Of a stretch of DNA of 64,000 bases, positions 10,301 through 19,808 are shown in pieces. This DNA is from Pseudovibrio brasiliensis (GTDB lineage Bacteria; Pseudomonadota; Alphaproteobacteria; Rhizobiales; Stappiaceae): the NCBI RefSeq assembly GCF_018282095.1, contig NZ_CP074127.1:248001-312000 (forward strand), read 5' to 3'. The notes beneath the pieces were generated by a model that made no database searches, was not told the origin of the DNA, and saw nothing but the letters and a program-made list of their open reading frames with translations. Position 1 is the first letter of the stretch, and each line of letters begins with the position of its first letter. Position numbers and translations under genes: made by a program.

Positions 10301-12267
10301 CAGCCGGTAGTCTGACCATGACCAATGGCTGGGGAACAGCAAATGGAATGCAAGGCGTATTGATTAGCCAGCAGTTTTCCGGTCCTCTATCCCAACAGAT
10401 CTCCTATGAATACGGCGGCTATGGGGAAGTTGAACATGTTGAAACCACAGATGAGAGCGGACAGATAATCTATAGGGCCCAAATGCCTCGAAATCCTCAG
10501 GGCCAGCTAAGTTCCCTTTCCTCAAGCTACCCATTGCTTTCAGGTGAGCTTGTCGAAATTAATAAGTCAATGGTCTACGATGGGATTGGCCAGCTTGTTT
10601 CCTCCACCCTGCGAACTGCAAATGAGACCAAAACAGACACTTTCAGCTATGATAGTGCTGGTAATATTCTTAGGCATAGCTCAAACGGGCAAACCACTAA
10701 TTACCAGTATAACGAAATCAATCAGCTGATCAGCCAAGGTGCTACCTATGATGCCAATGGCAACATGATTCAGGATGTTGATGGTGCAACTTATACCTTC
10801 AGCACTACTAATCAGTTGCTGGCTGCACAACCTTCGGGCGAGCAAAGTGTCCAGAATACATATGGTCTTGATGGCCTGCTCGATCAGGTTAAAACAGGTG
10901 GCAATGCCTCAAAGTTCTATAATATTGCAGGCTGTGTAGCCAGCGTTGCCACCGGCACCGATGAAAATGCACCAAAGTATCATAGCCTGTTTTGGGCAAA
11001 CTCCGAGCTTGTCGGGCAGGTAAGTCCGGAAAGCACAACATTATTCTCAAGTGCTGCCGGGTCTGTTCGCCTGCACACAACCTCCGATGCCAAAACAGAT
11101 ATTCAAATCTCAGATTATGGCACAATCAAAAGCAGTACTGCTTTAACACCACCTAACAGTCTGAACTGGAATGCGCAGTACACCAACCCGGAAAGCAGCC
11201 TAACTTATCTAAGAACACGCTGGTACAGCCCAAAGTCCATGCGTTTTCTCTCACTTGATCCGGTTTACTCAATCAACCGCTATGCATATGCCGATGGCAA
11301 CCCCATTATGAAGAGTGATCCAAGTGGTTTGCTAAGCGGTGAAGAATGGTTCGGCCTGCTGGCTGGCATTAGTGTTGCCATTCTAATAGTAGCTGGAGGA
11401 GAGTTTGTACTTGCTGGTGATTTGGCTGTTGAAGCCGTAGAGGCAAGCTATTGGGCTCGAGCATCTATTGCAGCGACAAGCTCTGTAGGCGGTGATGTTA
11501 CAAACTCACTTATTATCGGCGAGGATATTACAGCTAAACAGATTATCGTTGATATACTTGCAGGATTTGCGGGATTTGCAGCTGCAGAGAAGGTCGCAAA
11601 CGCATCGACGACTAGTGCTTTAAGATCAGCTCTGGAAACAAATAGTACAGCAATAAGCGTCCAAAAGCAGGCCAGACTAACCTCTGGGGTTTTGGGAGGA
11701 CTTGCAGATGCAATAACTGCAGGTGCGGTTAGCTCCATTGGAAATAACCAACCCTTTTTCTCGTCGCAAAACCTGATCAGTATTGTTGTAGGTGGAACGT
11801 CTGGAGGTTATTTTGCCGGGCGCAAAGTAAACCTTAAGGATAGCGAAGTCGTACCGGTTCCAATCAACGACAATGAGATCTCACTCATATCTGGCGATAA
11901 GTTCTCAGAACTTGATACGATCTCATTTGAGACCAAAGATTCTGCGAGCAAAATCATAAATAGCTTTTTGCCAAATGTCGATGAGCTCAGTAGTGGTCGA
12001 GCAAGATCAAGGGCACCAGTTAGCAGCAATCAATTAACCCTTAAATTTAGGGTTATCGATGGTGTGATTCATGTCAGAAGCAATATTGTTGGTCCTGAAA
12101 AGGTTCTGCGACCTGTTACAAATAGAGTGTTTGCTAATGCAGTAAAACGGGAGATTGACACAACAAATAAAGAAATTATCTTCCTGACTAAAGGAACATT
12201 TAACGATGCTCAATCAATTGCCGAGATGCTTCAGGCAACAGTCAAAGGCAACCTAAGTTACAGTTAA
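7330..12267 (+). CDS. RHS/YD-repeat protein with variable C-terminal region
   Basis: A giant protein of about 1645 residues. From about residue 130 to 1300 it is built of YD repeats (recurring YDxxGxL, YxYNxxG, GRE/TxYxYN). It ends the repeat shell with the RHS core signature (YLRTRWYSP, RFLSLDP, NRYAYADGNPI, DPSGL at about 1320-1335). RHS shells wrap and deliver a C-terminal toxin. The remaining 315 residues are Ala/Gly-rich with two or three hydrophobic helices (GLLAGISVAILIVAGG; IIVDILAGFAGFAA), then a polar end with no catalytic motif I recognise. There is no PAAR, VgrG or signal peptide. Starts at ATG 7327/7330 follow CGGGAG; an upstream GTG 7255 is less likely. No immunity-like gene follows before the IS110 copy. 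Confidence 0.88.
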   Translation: MTISQYPGSQAFNQSLQAQEYVNKNTGSLVVQIPLAQLRGKTEAIGVGLNAFYSAGSKGQLGLPSGWGFNLPFVANDETFTFQGKIYIIDPNWTDSSGYQSGLRYLNDHGRKFQKFVVDQPLPSAPGSYRYLFTYDNGSKSYFDATGKLLLQADLFGNSITYNYTDSFGDVFGNKLASITDSFGQVIQLQYAPGEVVVLLPDGSTQIVEFSNEGIYRITNQIGARTELTYTSQSDVTVVQQIAYATGLISTYQYTAIEYLNEEGQVQSFPAIELHRHSNLNDVFLDETRYSYGTQSQGNTFTGYTQGYQLSTSGDTLMNSQDTEYLYDVLVQRFDETGTRLSASSIFYNYLHSPMQEYAYLLDENHNGVNALRTLFSYEQITDLHDRSVNIGKPSTVVRSIYDPAEDIWIDQSKVENKYNDFGNLTQNKTYELTNEEALLVSQLDHSFAQTSWGGQMPLQTNQQDLLGDHQIKLSFILTQDQKNIAKVTTSEMKSGQLEFLPIKTKSYFYDEHGQQTRWELAWADGYTGERGDLSSVSNTILSQYNAETQELSVSLTNAIGETSQFFYDLRLPMGPCVKQISPSGDTYQLRYDALGHLTSTTDPLGREKTFRYTLAQGEPESDSAGENMVLIHNANGYELRTTYDALGRAILLVDNGNPTQTTPVLDRQLRTITYNALGLKASETTITGATAQYTYDALGQLIQQTDPLGNILEVHRDNVNRKAENILNGSLRTQSRYDGLNQVVEVRNYQFTEEGTPENYNGTLLTYNGFGLVTHQHTFNVSDAEKTDISTVTYEYNADTMQTRKTVSGMSQEDGLQAQATTETAYNLLQKPRQTHQTVTYNGVPQATVSGDILSYDGLGNLISATNALGQSEEFTYAPGGLLESYRRYDGTTTTYSYNAVGELISAQTGEETYTYSYLLNDLVSEVSNGSESSSYEYSLDGTALAIHYSDGKSIKFTKDAYSRVTQCQLPDETQLTYTYNHLNQISQQTAGSLTMTNGWGTANGMQGVLISQQFSGPLSQQISYEYGGYGEVEHVETTDESGQIIYRAQMPRNPQGQLSSLSSSYPLLSGELVEINKSMVYDGIGQLVSSTLRTANETKTDTFSYDSAGNILRHSSNGQTTNYQYNEINQLISQGATYDANGNMIQDVDGATYTFSTTNQLLAAQPSGEQSVQNTYGLDGLLDQVKTGGNASKFYNIAGCVASVATGTDENAPKYHSLFWANSELVGQVSPESTTLFSSAAGSVRLHTTSDAKTDIQISDYGTIKSSTALTPPNSLNWNAQYTNPESSLTYLRTRWYSPKSMRFLSLDPVYSINRYAYADGNPIMKSDPSGLLSGEEWFGLLAGISVAILIVAGGEFVLAGDLAVEAVEASYWARASIAATSSVGGDVTNSLIIGEDITAKQIIVDILAGFAGFAAAEKVANASTTSALRSALETNSTAISVQKQARLTSGVLGGLADAITAGAVSSIGNNQPFFSSQNLISIVVGGTSGGYFAGRKVNLKDSEVVPVPINDNEISLISGDKFSELDTISFETKDSASKIINSFLPNVDELSSGRARSRAPVSSNQLTLKFRVIDGVIHVRSNIVGPEKVLRPVTNRVFANAVKREIDTTNKEIIFLTKGTFNDAQSIAEMLQATVKGNLSYS

Positions 12268-12323
12268 ACTATGGCACTCGATTGATTACAATCAAGCAAC
12301 AAGAATTATCTCAACCAAAAAAA

Positions 12324-12365
12324 TAGAGCACGAGGCAAGACCGAAAAAGATCGCAACGTGCTCTA
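12324..12365. terminator. Inverted repeat after the RHS gene
   Basis: TAGAGCACG at 12324-12332 pairs with CGTGCTCTA at 12357-12365, a perfect 9-bp stem with a 24-base loop, 57 bases after the RHS stop. There is no T tract, so it may be a weak terminator or part of an old element end. Confidence 0.4.
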
Positions 12366-12461
12366 ATGTAATCCATTAGCATTCAGCTGGACCCTATCAA
12401 CGACTTTGTCAGATTGTGTAATTCGTTGACTTTGCGTACATAAAAGCAACGGTGTTAATCG

Positions 12462-13556
<1,095 letters not shown>

Positions 13557-13561
13557 AAAAA

Positions 13562-13595
13562 GAGGCTGGAACATCATACAGGATGCTCCAGCCTC
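13562..13595. terminator. Strong hairpin at the IS110 upstream end, copy 1
   Basis: GAGGCTGGA pairs with TCCAGCCTC and the stem extends to 13 bp with one G-T wobble around an 8-base loop. In the transposase direction it is followed by a five-T run. It may insulate the element from outside transcription. The same structure is at 41215-41248. Confidence 0.6.
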
Positions 13596-13612
13596 TCAAT
13601 GTATAAGGCCTG

Positions 13613-14087
13613 TAGGATCCTAAGCTGCAAAAGTGGGCAAAAATCAGAACAATTAAAGAACATGCTGGGTGACTGTCGTTAGTATCTCGGAGTATGAGCT
13701 GGTAAGATGCGGACAATTGCTGCCGTTCGCTGCATTGTGAAAACTTAGGTAGCGAGTAGATCGTCGCCGACAGGGCAGGGCCATAACCGGACATTGGAGT
13801 GGTTCTAGCTGAGGTTGAGACATCCCCAGCCGAAGGCTTCTAAAATAAACATTTTCACGAACCAGAATTGCTCAAATGACCTTTTGCAGACTATATACTC
13901 GTTAGATAGGCATTGCTTTGTGCTCTTACCTTCTCTGATTGCAAGCCATTTTGCAGTTTTTTTCAGCAACCCTTCCGCAGCAGATCCATTCCCGACAGCA
14001 TGCGCATTAAGCTCGCCTGAGCAAAATGCTGAAAATCTGCACAGATGATGGATAGGTTCTGCAAACTGGCGTGGCACAACGATTTGC
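13613..14087. other. Non-coding stretch with GGGCCA/GACATT repeat
   Basis: No convincing gene. Short overlapping open frames on both strands (near 13805-14098) lack family patterns. The degenerate 22-base motif recurs at 13778-13799, preceded by GCCGTTCGCTGCATT at 13723-13737, which looks like a weathered dispersed element. Confidence 0.45.
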
Positions 14088-14414
14088 ATGAAACACAATC
14101 TTGCACACCATCACTTTGCGGCATTCTGGTTTAGTCTGGTCTCAGCAATTCTGGCGTTTGCGCCTTTCCTCTGGCTGGTGCGAACTTGGTTTGACCTTTC
14201 CTATTCTTCTTCTGGGGCAGTTTATCTTGTTGCAATTGCGAGTCTGCTCATCGTCTTAGCCGGTTTCTTAATTCGTTTTCGCAAGAAGCTTGAAAACATT
14301 AACTGCGCCAAAAGCGGTAATTTTTTGCGACAAAATCAGCGCCGAGTTAAGCAAAAAAGCATTGACCGTACATTGCCATATAAACTGAGACGAGACAGTT
14401 GGTGGTTAGATTGA
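14088..14414 (+). CDS. Small membrane protein, possibly truncated
   Basis: 108 residues. Two hydrophobic segments (FWFSLVSAILAFAPFLWLV and VYLVAIASLLIVLAGFLI) lie in the first 65 residues, followed by RFRKK and a low-quality basic tail that overlaps the truncated cobalamin-binding gene on the other strand. The WFDLSYSSSGAVYLV pattern is faintly like the N-terminus of exosortases, but no catalytic motif is present and the resemblance may be chance. It may be the stump of a larger membrane protein. Confidence 0.3.
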   Translation: MKHNLAHHHFAAFWFSLVSAILAFAPFLWLVRTWFDLSYSSSGAVYLVAIASLLIVLAGFLIRFRKKLENINCAKSGNFLRQNQRRVKQKSIDRTLPYKLRRDSWWLD

Positions 14415-14875
14415 ATGTCGAGGTGAGCAGCCCCGATTGAGTGATCCGACTTGAAAGTTAGTGCATGGTTGGCCTCACCCCTGATGACCCCATCTACATA
14501 GGGTGTATTGGTATTGGCGATTTCTTCAGCAAACATCGTGGCGTGTTGTCCGCCAATATAGACAGGGACATGAGGTGGCAAAGCCTTTACAAGACAGGCC
14601 ACCTCAAGTGCGCCGGAGCTGAAATGAACCCAGTTGAGACCAATGGCGATAACTATTGGGTCCTCTTTGAGGATGAAGGCTTTCACGTCCTCCTCCTCAA
14701 ACCCATAATGCAGCGCTAATGAAATATGCAGGCCACACACCCCGAACCCGTGCGCTTCCAACCAAGCGGCATTGGCCAGCAAGCCAAGCCCAAATTGCTT
14801 ATCATCCAGACACGGCGAGGTTTGACTAAAGGAAGTTGGCGGCTGGATAAATAAAACCCGATCACGCTGCCCCAT
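14336..14875 (-). pseudogene. B12-binding radical SAM protein, N-terminal fragment
   Basis: The frame reads VLFIQPPTSF, GLGLLANAAWLEAHGF, then IAIGLNWVHFSSGALEV, VYIGGQHATMFAEEI and DGVIRGEA, the order seen in cobalamin-binding domains of B12-dependent radical SAM enzymes (methyltransferase type). The frame ends after about 179 residues, before any CxxxCxxC motif, so the catalytic domain is missing; the last 25 residues look like read-through into unrelated DNA. ATG 14875 lies a few bases after the stop of the PqqD-like gene. In its intact form it would have been the last gene of the radical-SAM operon. Confidence 0.75.
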
Positions 14876-14879
14876 AGCC

Positions 14880-15167
14880 TCACCCGAACTCAATGAGATT
14901 ACGCTTGTTCAGCTCTTGTAAAAAGGAAAGGACCGAGCCTCTCAGCACTTCTTCCTCCATATCGCTTTCTTGCAATAGCAGTTTACCGACCAGATGAACA
15001 ACTTCATCGATTTCCTTGCCATCACACTAATCAAAGATCGCCTTACCGCTGCTGGTGACAATGTGAAGTTGGTCGGTTTTGGGGTGATAGAGCAGAAAGT
15101 TGCCTTCCTCCTCGGTTCGGCAGCGCACGCCCTCGGTGTGGCACACTGTTGTAAAATACTCGCTCAA
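14880..15167 (-). pseudogene. PqqD-like (RiPP recognition element) protein with nonsense codon
   Basis: Reading from TTG 15167, the frame gives RCRTEEEGNFLLYHP, LHIVTSSGKAIFD, stop, CDGKEIDEVV and ends LNKRNLIEFG. This is the PqqD/RRE fold: the usual wording at the break is I-(W/L)-(D/E)-L-CDG, so TAG at 15027-15029 (codon 47) replaced one hydrophobic codon. PqqD-type domains grip leader peptides and hand them to radical SAM enzymes. The TTG overlaps the SPASM gene stop (TTGA), typical of translational coupling. Total about 95 codons, the right size for PqqD. Confidence 0.8.
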
Positions 15168-16212
15168 CCTCTCACCTCCCTTTTACAACTGGTACCGGAG
15201 CCGAACTCTGGCATATCGGGCTTGATCCAACAGGTTGGGTCGCCAGCATAAGCATCTCCGTACCAAGCATAACTGGCTGCGCGGCACCCTCCACATTTTA
15301 CCTTGTGCTCACACACTGAACAGTTACCTGAGCTGATGTTATCCCGGGAGCGGATCTTGTGAAGTTCGGGCGCGCTGCGCCAGATTTCCGCAAAGCTATG
15401 TTTCTTGAGGTTGCCAACAGCAACAGGCAGAACAACACAAGGGGTTACATCTCGGTCTACGGTTATGCGGCAGTGGGTATATCCAGCCCCACACCCCTTG
15501 TAGGGGTCTGCCTCAGCTTCTGGGAGCAGTAAACCAACCCGGCAATCGTGCCAGTCGATTTCCAGCTTACCTTTCCACGTCTCACCTGCCTTGATCCAGG
15601 CCGACAAAAGCGTACCAAGCTCTTGCGGTGAAGGCATCAAGTCAACACCATCCCGTGTGGTATAAACATATTCCGTGAGGTTGATTTTTTCTGCGCCAAG
15701 GTGATGCGCAGCACAATCATATCCTGCGCTTCGCCAAGGTTTGGTTTCATCGGGGTGTAATTAATGGTCACCCGCACACCAGCCTCAGTCAGGTATTGTG
15801 CTGCTGCACAGGCCTTGTCAAAAATACCTGACAGCCTGCGGATTGCATCATGAGTTTCGGCTGTCGCACCATCTAAACTGACGCTCACATTGGAAACCCC
15901 GAGTTCCTTCAGTCGTCTTGCGACCTCCGGGGTTACTAATATTCCATTAGTCGCAAACGTGACCCGCATACCTAAGGAGGTAGCATGGTCTATCAGTTGC
16001 TCCCAATCCGAACGTAACAGCACCTCACCGCCAGAAAGCGCGAGAATGAAGACACCAGCCTCTGCAAGCTGATCAATCAACTCCAGTGCATCCTCAAGGG
16101 GCCAATAGTCAGGCCCTCTGCCAAATAAAGCGTCGGAATAGCAATGCACGCAGCGGGCATTCCAATCCAGTGTTGTTTCCCAAACAACATAAAGGGGAGA
16201 AGATAGCTTCAT
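15164..16212 (-). pseudogene. Radical SAM/SPASM maturase, frameshifted and lacking a cluster cysteine
   Basis: Two frames together encode one PqqE-like enzyme. The first part (ATG 16212, ribosome site GAGGTG) holds the radical SAM barrel with LALSGGEVLLR, FATNGILV and SVSLDGATAETHD. The second, ending at 15164, holds the seven-Cys SPASM domain (GCGAGYTHC, DVTPC, CSVC, CGGCRAASYAWYGD, PTC). The frames must be joined near 15705-15715 (LGAEKINLTEYVYT resumes in the shifted frame), consistent with a one-base deletion. The 4Fe-4S motif reads W-NAR-C-VH-C: the first Cys of CxxxCxxC is Trp (TGG at 16169-16171), which should abolish SAM cleavage even if the frame were restored. Confidence 0.88.
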
Positions 16213-16271
16213 CGCGACACCTCAATCAAGGGGTGCAACGGCGCCGAAACGCCGTTGTCCTCAACCAATTT

Positions 16272-16715
16272 TTAAAGATAGGTTTGGCAGATTAGGCAAC
16301 CATCCACGCCATGGCAGAGAGAGCTGATACGACCATCCTGGAGGCGGAAGTTATGGGTAAAGGGCGCCTGAAGGCCTTCTCCCTTTTTGTTGATGATGTA
16401 GCGCAGGCTACTTACAACGATGTACTCATCATTCTTGGCGTTGGCTACATTTACCTTAGACAAGTTGGTTGCCAACATGCCATCCACGCCCTTGGCGCGG
16501 TTTTGGTAGAACCCTGCAATTTCAACATGTTTCGTATAGCTTTTTTCGCCGATCGACTCTTTACCGTGAATGGAAAGCGTTCCGCCTGACTGTCACAGCT
16601 CCATAATGGTGTCAGTATTAAACTTTTCACCCTTCACTGCGGCAAAGTACTTTTCAATGACACTCATGTTGCTTAAAGGTGTCAAGCTAGTTTTATTAAT
16701 ATCATGTATATCCAT
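16272..16715 (-). pseudogene. NTF2/SnoaL-like protein with nonsense codon and Cys-rich tail
   Basis: A 148-codon frame from ATG 16715 is interrupted by TGA at 16593-16595 (codon 41), where the family pattern expects Trp (MEL-stop-QSGGTLSIHG; TGG to TGA). Before and after it the sequence fits an NTF2/SnoaL-like cone fold (VIEKYFAAVKG, GEKSYTKHVEIAGFYQN, YIVVSSLRYIINKKG, THNFRLQDGRI). The last 14 residues (CHGVDGCLICQTYL) go beyond the usual fold and contain three Cys. It is the first gene of the radical-SAM operon, so it may have been the substrate or precursor protein; a small enzyme is the alternative. Confidence 0.7.
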
Positions 16716-17215
16716 AACTGTATTCCTCGATTTCATTTATTTCGCTAATAAAAGTAAGCTAATATGAAAATAAATCACGACATTCATTAGGCTAACTTCA
16801 CGTAATTCAACTATCCTTCTGCTTATTTTATATTTGATGCCTGCTATTCATCAATATATTTCGCGCTTATATGGCATTTTTCATAATAACTAAGTTTATG
16901 TTGTACTTAGCAAGAGCGCGAATTAATCAGGTGCGCGTAAATGTGTAATTTGAATATGCTCTGATGAGAAAATATACTTTCTTCAGCATAAATTGAATGA
17001 GTTCGACTTGACGTTGTGCCTTGCTCTGACGGATGAGTTTGCTAAGTCAGATCGAGTGGCAGGTATGGTCACGCAGCTATATGTCAAGCCTACCGAGAAA
17101 TTCCGGGCCAGAAGCGGACATTCGAGCAGTTCGATCATGGATTGAGACAGCCTCACCCCATAAGTTTTTCCGTAGCTCTTTTAGGAACAAAAATTCCTCA
17201 TCGTTCCATCTTTAT
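16716..17215. other. AT-rich non-coding stretch
   Basis: The AT-rich DNA upstream of the NTF2-like relic probably held the promoter of the radical-SAM operon. The third copy of the GGGCCA/GACATT motif is at 17105-17126. The plus-strand open frame from 17033 is low-complexity and overlaps a real gene, so it is not taken as coding. Confidence 0.45.
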
Positions 17216-18223
17216 TCATCGAATTACAACTCTTCTCTGAATTTGCCTGAATGCTCTCTTCAATCTAAACTTATTACCTCGATCATTTGTAGCTTCATCA
17301 TCCAATATATGCTCGAACTCTTCTTCGATACTTTCAAGATATTCAAGTGCGCTTACTGTTTTGCCTTTAATTGCCATCAAATATGATCTCGAAAGCGACA
17401 TCCTAAACTTATCCATATCTTCTAGGTGGACACTTGGATGTAAGTCATGGAGACGAAGACATTCATCCAAACTTGCTTCCGTAAAAGGATCAAACTCAGC
17501 AACATCTTTAGGTATTTTTTTCTTACTCTTGTAGATTGAACTGGTAAATACCTGACCATACCATTCAAAGTATTCGTGAAGATAACCCATTGTTACTTTA
17601 ATCCAGGGTAGCCGGTCAAAGAAGAAATCTTGGTTCACGAAAAAGGCGTCACCTTCGATGAGATTCGGCAAAAAATGAGCAGAAACGTGCCTGTTGAGTT
17701 TGGCCGTTTTACAAAGATCAACGAAGCAAAGTTCAATTGGAGTATCAGGCCAATCAAAGTCGCAGAAATCACCAATATTTAACTCGATCATATCTTCAAA
17801 CGACTCAATACTCTCTTTCAGAATGCCAAGAAATGAGTCTCCGAAGCGATACTCGACATCCCCGAATTTTCTCACAAACTCTGAGCCATTTGTCGGTTTT
17901 GGTAAATAACCAAGTTCATAGCTGTTGATTGGTTTGGATTGCCGGTCAAAAGATGACATGAGCTGTTTCAGATTAGGATTGTCACGAAGACCCTGTGCAA
18001 GTGAAACAACGGATGATCCCATAAAACTTCCCGCATCGATGACTGCACCACGCCCTGAGTAGTTTTGAATAGCCAGAAGGTAGAGCATCTTGCGCTCAGC
18101 TATAGAGACCATACCGGGTGTTTCGAGAACGTTTTTAGGAATATCCAAATTAAGAAAAGAAATACTCGGGTGAATGTAGATTCTATGAGACTCTAAAGCA
18201 TTTTCTATTGCAAAATTTACCAA
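17216..18223 (-). CDS. Class I SAM-dependent methyltransferase-like protein
   Basis: About 335 residues. GAVIDAGSFMGSSVVSLAQGL (about residues 60-80) is a SAM-binding motif I of the class I fold, and an acidic post-motif follows with SSFDRQSKP. LCFVDLCKTAKLNRH resembles the catalytic-metal region of TylF/macrocin-type O-methyltransferases. The C-terminal 130 residues are alpha-rich without a known match. TTG 18223 has AAGGAGA six bases upstream; a GTG at 18229 is the other option. It lies downstream of a TPR-methyltransferase on the same strand and probably acts on surface glycans made by the divergent genes. The substrate is unknown. Confidence 0.6.
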   Translation of the reverse strand: MVNFAIENALESHRIYIHPSISFLNLDIPKNVLETPGMVSIAERKMLYLLAIQNYSGRGAVIDAGSFMGSSVVSLAQGLRDNPNLKQLMSSFDRQSKPINSYELGYLPKPTNGSEFVRKFGDVEYRFGDSFLGILKESIESFEDMIELNIGDFCDFDWPDTPIELCFVDLCKTAKLNRHVSAHFLPNLIEGDAFFVNQDFFFDRLPWIKVTMGYLHEYFEWYGQVFTSSIYKSKKKIPKDVAEFDPFTEASLDECLRLHDLHPSVHLEDMDKFRMSLSRSYLMAIKGKTVSALEYLESIEEEFEHILDDEATNDRGNKFRLKRAFRQIQRRVVIR

Positions 18224-18270
18224 GGCCACTCTCCTTGAACTGATCTTACACCTGCGGATACCAAATGCAG

Positions 18271-19605
18271 TTATCTGGCATTAGCAATGCAAAAAACTGC
18301 ATTTGTCTCCAGCTCTTCTGTCGTAAAATCTGGTAAAGCACCTTGAATTTTTTCTATAATTTCTGGTGTTAAGCGTTTCAGAACGCTGTCAGGTGAAGGA
18401 CGAAGCTCCCAAGTCTTGATTTTGAAAAAGTCCTCAGTCAACTTTTGCATTTCACCAATCCGCAGTTGATTGAGGTTGGTATGCAAATAATGGTCCGCTG
18501 GCAAATCTTCAACGATGCTAATGTGGTTCCAGTCACAGAACTTCAGGTGCTCAGGATTTTTGGTGTCTAAGACTGAAGGGTTATGAGGGGTCATGTGATG
18601 CCCGCTCCAACCATAGAAGTTATGATGTAGAAAAATGAGTTTCCCGTTCTTGGCTAAAAGCTTCGCAATATCTGAGAATACATTTTTGATATCTAATAGA
18701 TGTTCAGTAACATTGTGAAGGCAAACAACATCATATGTGTTCTGGCCAAGAAGCTCATGTGTTGAAGTTTGGAGTAACTCTATATCTTCAATACTACTGG
18801 CGATCTCTTGCGCTGATCTCGGTACCTCTACCCATTGCCTAATGCGCTTGTTACGCATCCTTTTTTCACTAAGTGACATTGCTGGGTCAATTCCAGTGTA
18901 ACTCTTTGCACCAGCACATAAATAGCCGAATGCGTATCCGCCAAAGCCACAACCAACATCCAGCACGTGCTTTCCTTTCACGTGACGCTGAATTTTTTTA
19001 GGCCAAGTACAATAACCGAGTTCAACGGCTTTCTCGATTAACTCTGGTTCAAAGCTCTTAAGTGATTGTTTTATATTGACGCTGTTATGGAAGTAAGCCA
19101 CCTTAGCTTGCAGCTCATGATTGTCCCAGTCATCGGCTGGGCAGATTTTTTTTAAGCGTCTCGCTGCTTTAAGCTTAGTGAGTTTTGATGCCTCGGCTGC
19201 GGTAATGATTTCAAGAGCATTGCGAGCTTCCTCTTGCCTTCGCAGCCAAACCACTTGCTGGTGTATATTCAAAGCTCGTCGATGTTTTGGATTTGTATTT
19301 AAGGCAATTTTGAGCTCAACTTCTGCTTGTCTTAAATCTCCTTTAGCGATGTGCAACAAAGCAGAGATGGTTCGCATTCCAGCATGTTGCGGATGTTTGG
19401 AGAGAAATGTCAGGCAATACTTATCGCAGTTATTGAGTATGCCTTTTCGGGATTCAATTTGGCACAAAAAGAAAGCAGCCGGATGATATGGATTGGCATC
19501 TGCGATCGGCCTCAGAAAATCTCTCGCCTTATCAATTTCACCATCAAGAGCTGCTTTTTTACCTAACTCGAAATTATCTAAGCTTGCAGTCACTTTGACA
19601 GTCAT
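18271..19605 (-). CDS. TPR-repeat protein with SAM methyltransferase domain
   Basis: About 444 residues from ATG 19605 (GAGG six bases upstream; alternative ATGs lie at 19611 and 19617). The first 150 residues form TPR-like helix pairs (AALDGEIDKARDFLRPI, HPAAFFLCQIESRKG, KGDLRQAEVELKIAL). A class I methyltransferase follows with motif I KHVLDVGCGFGGYAFGYL, acidic GIDPA and motif IV region VVCLHNVTEHLLD, then LIFLHHNFYGWSGHH. This resembles methyltransferases in polysaccharide or O-antigen clusters. It is transcribed away from the sugar-nucleotide/glycosyltransferase operon and shares its AT-rich composition. Confidence 0.75.
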   Translation of the reverse strand: MTVKVTASLDNFELGKKAALDGEIDKARDFLRPIADANPYHPAAFFLCQIESRKGILNNCDKYCLTFLSKHPQHAGMRTISALLHIAKGDLRQAEVELKIALNTNPKHRRALNIHQQVVWLRRQEEARNALEIITAAEASKLTKLKAARRLKKICPADDWDNHELQAKVAYFHNSVNIKQSLKSFEPELIEKAVELGYCTWPKKIQRHVKGKHVLDVGCGFGGYAFGYLCAGAKSYTGIDPAMSLSEKRMRNKRIRQWVEVPRSAQEIASSIEDIELLQTSTHELLGQNTYDVVCLHNVTEHLLDIKNVFSDIAKLLAKNGKLIFLHHNFYGWSGHHMTPHNPSVLDTKNPEHLKFCDWNHISIVEDLPADHYLHTNLNQLRIGEMQKLTEDFFKIKTWELRPSPDSVLKRLTPEIIEKIQGALPDFTTEELETNAVFCIANAR

Positions 19606-19808
19606 CAGCATCCTCAATTAAGGTGTTATTGCTTCCATCTATAGGTGTATCAAAAATTATAATAGCATAAACCGGCTGTTGCTAAGATCTCGAATCGGCA
19701 TTAATAAATCAATCATCATACATAAATCGTAACATGCACAACTATTAATTTTAAGTGCATGAAATACATATGAGTTTACTTTAGAGCTTATCTCGGAAGG
19801 TTTAGAAA

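Noticed and set aside
13805-14098. Overlapping open frames on both strands
   Set aside because: Neither has a domain pattern or clear start signals; the region looks like weathered non-coding DNA.
14088-14300. Exosortase assignment for the small membrane protein
   Set aside because: Only a faint N-terminal resemblance; no Cys/Arg/His catalytic motif is present.
17033-17386. Plus-strand open frame of 117 codons
   Set aside because: Low-complexity Ser/Cys-rich translation, no ribosome site, and it overlaps the methyltransferase gene on the other strand.
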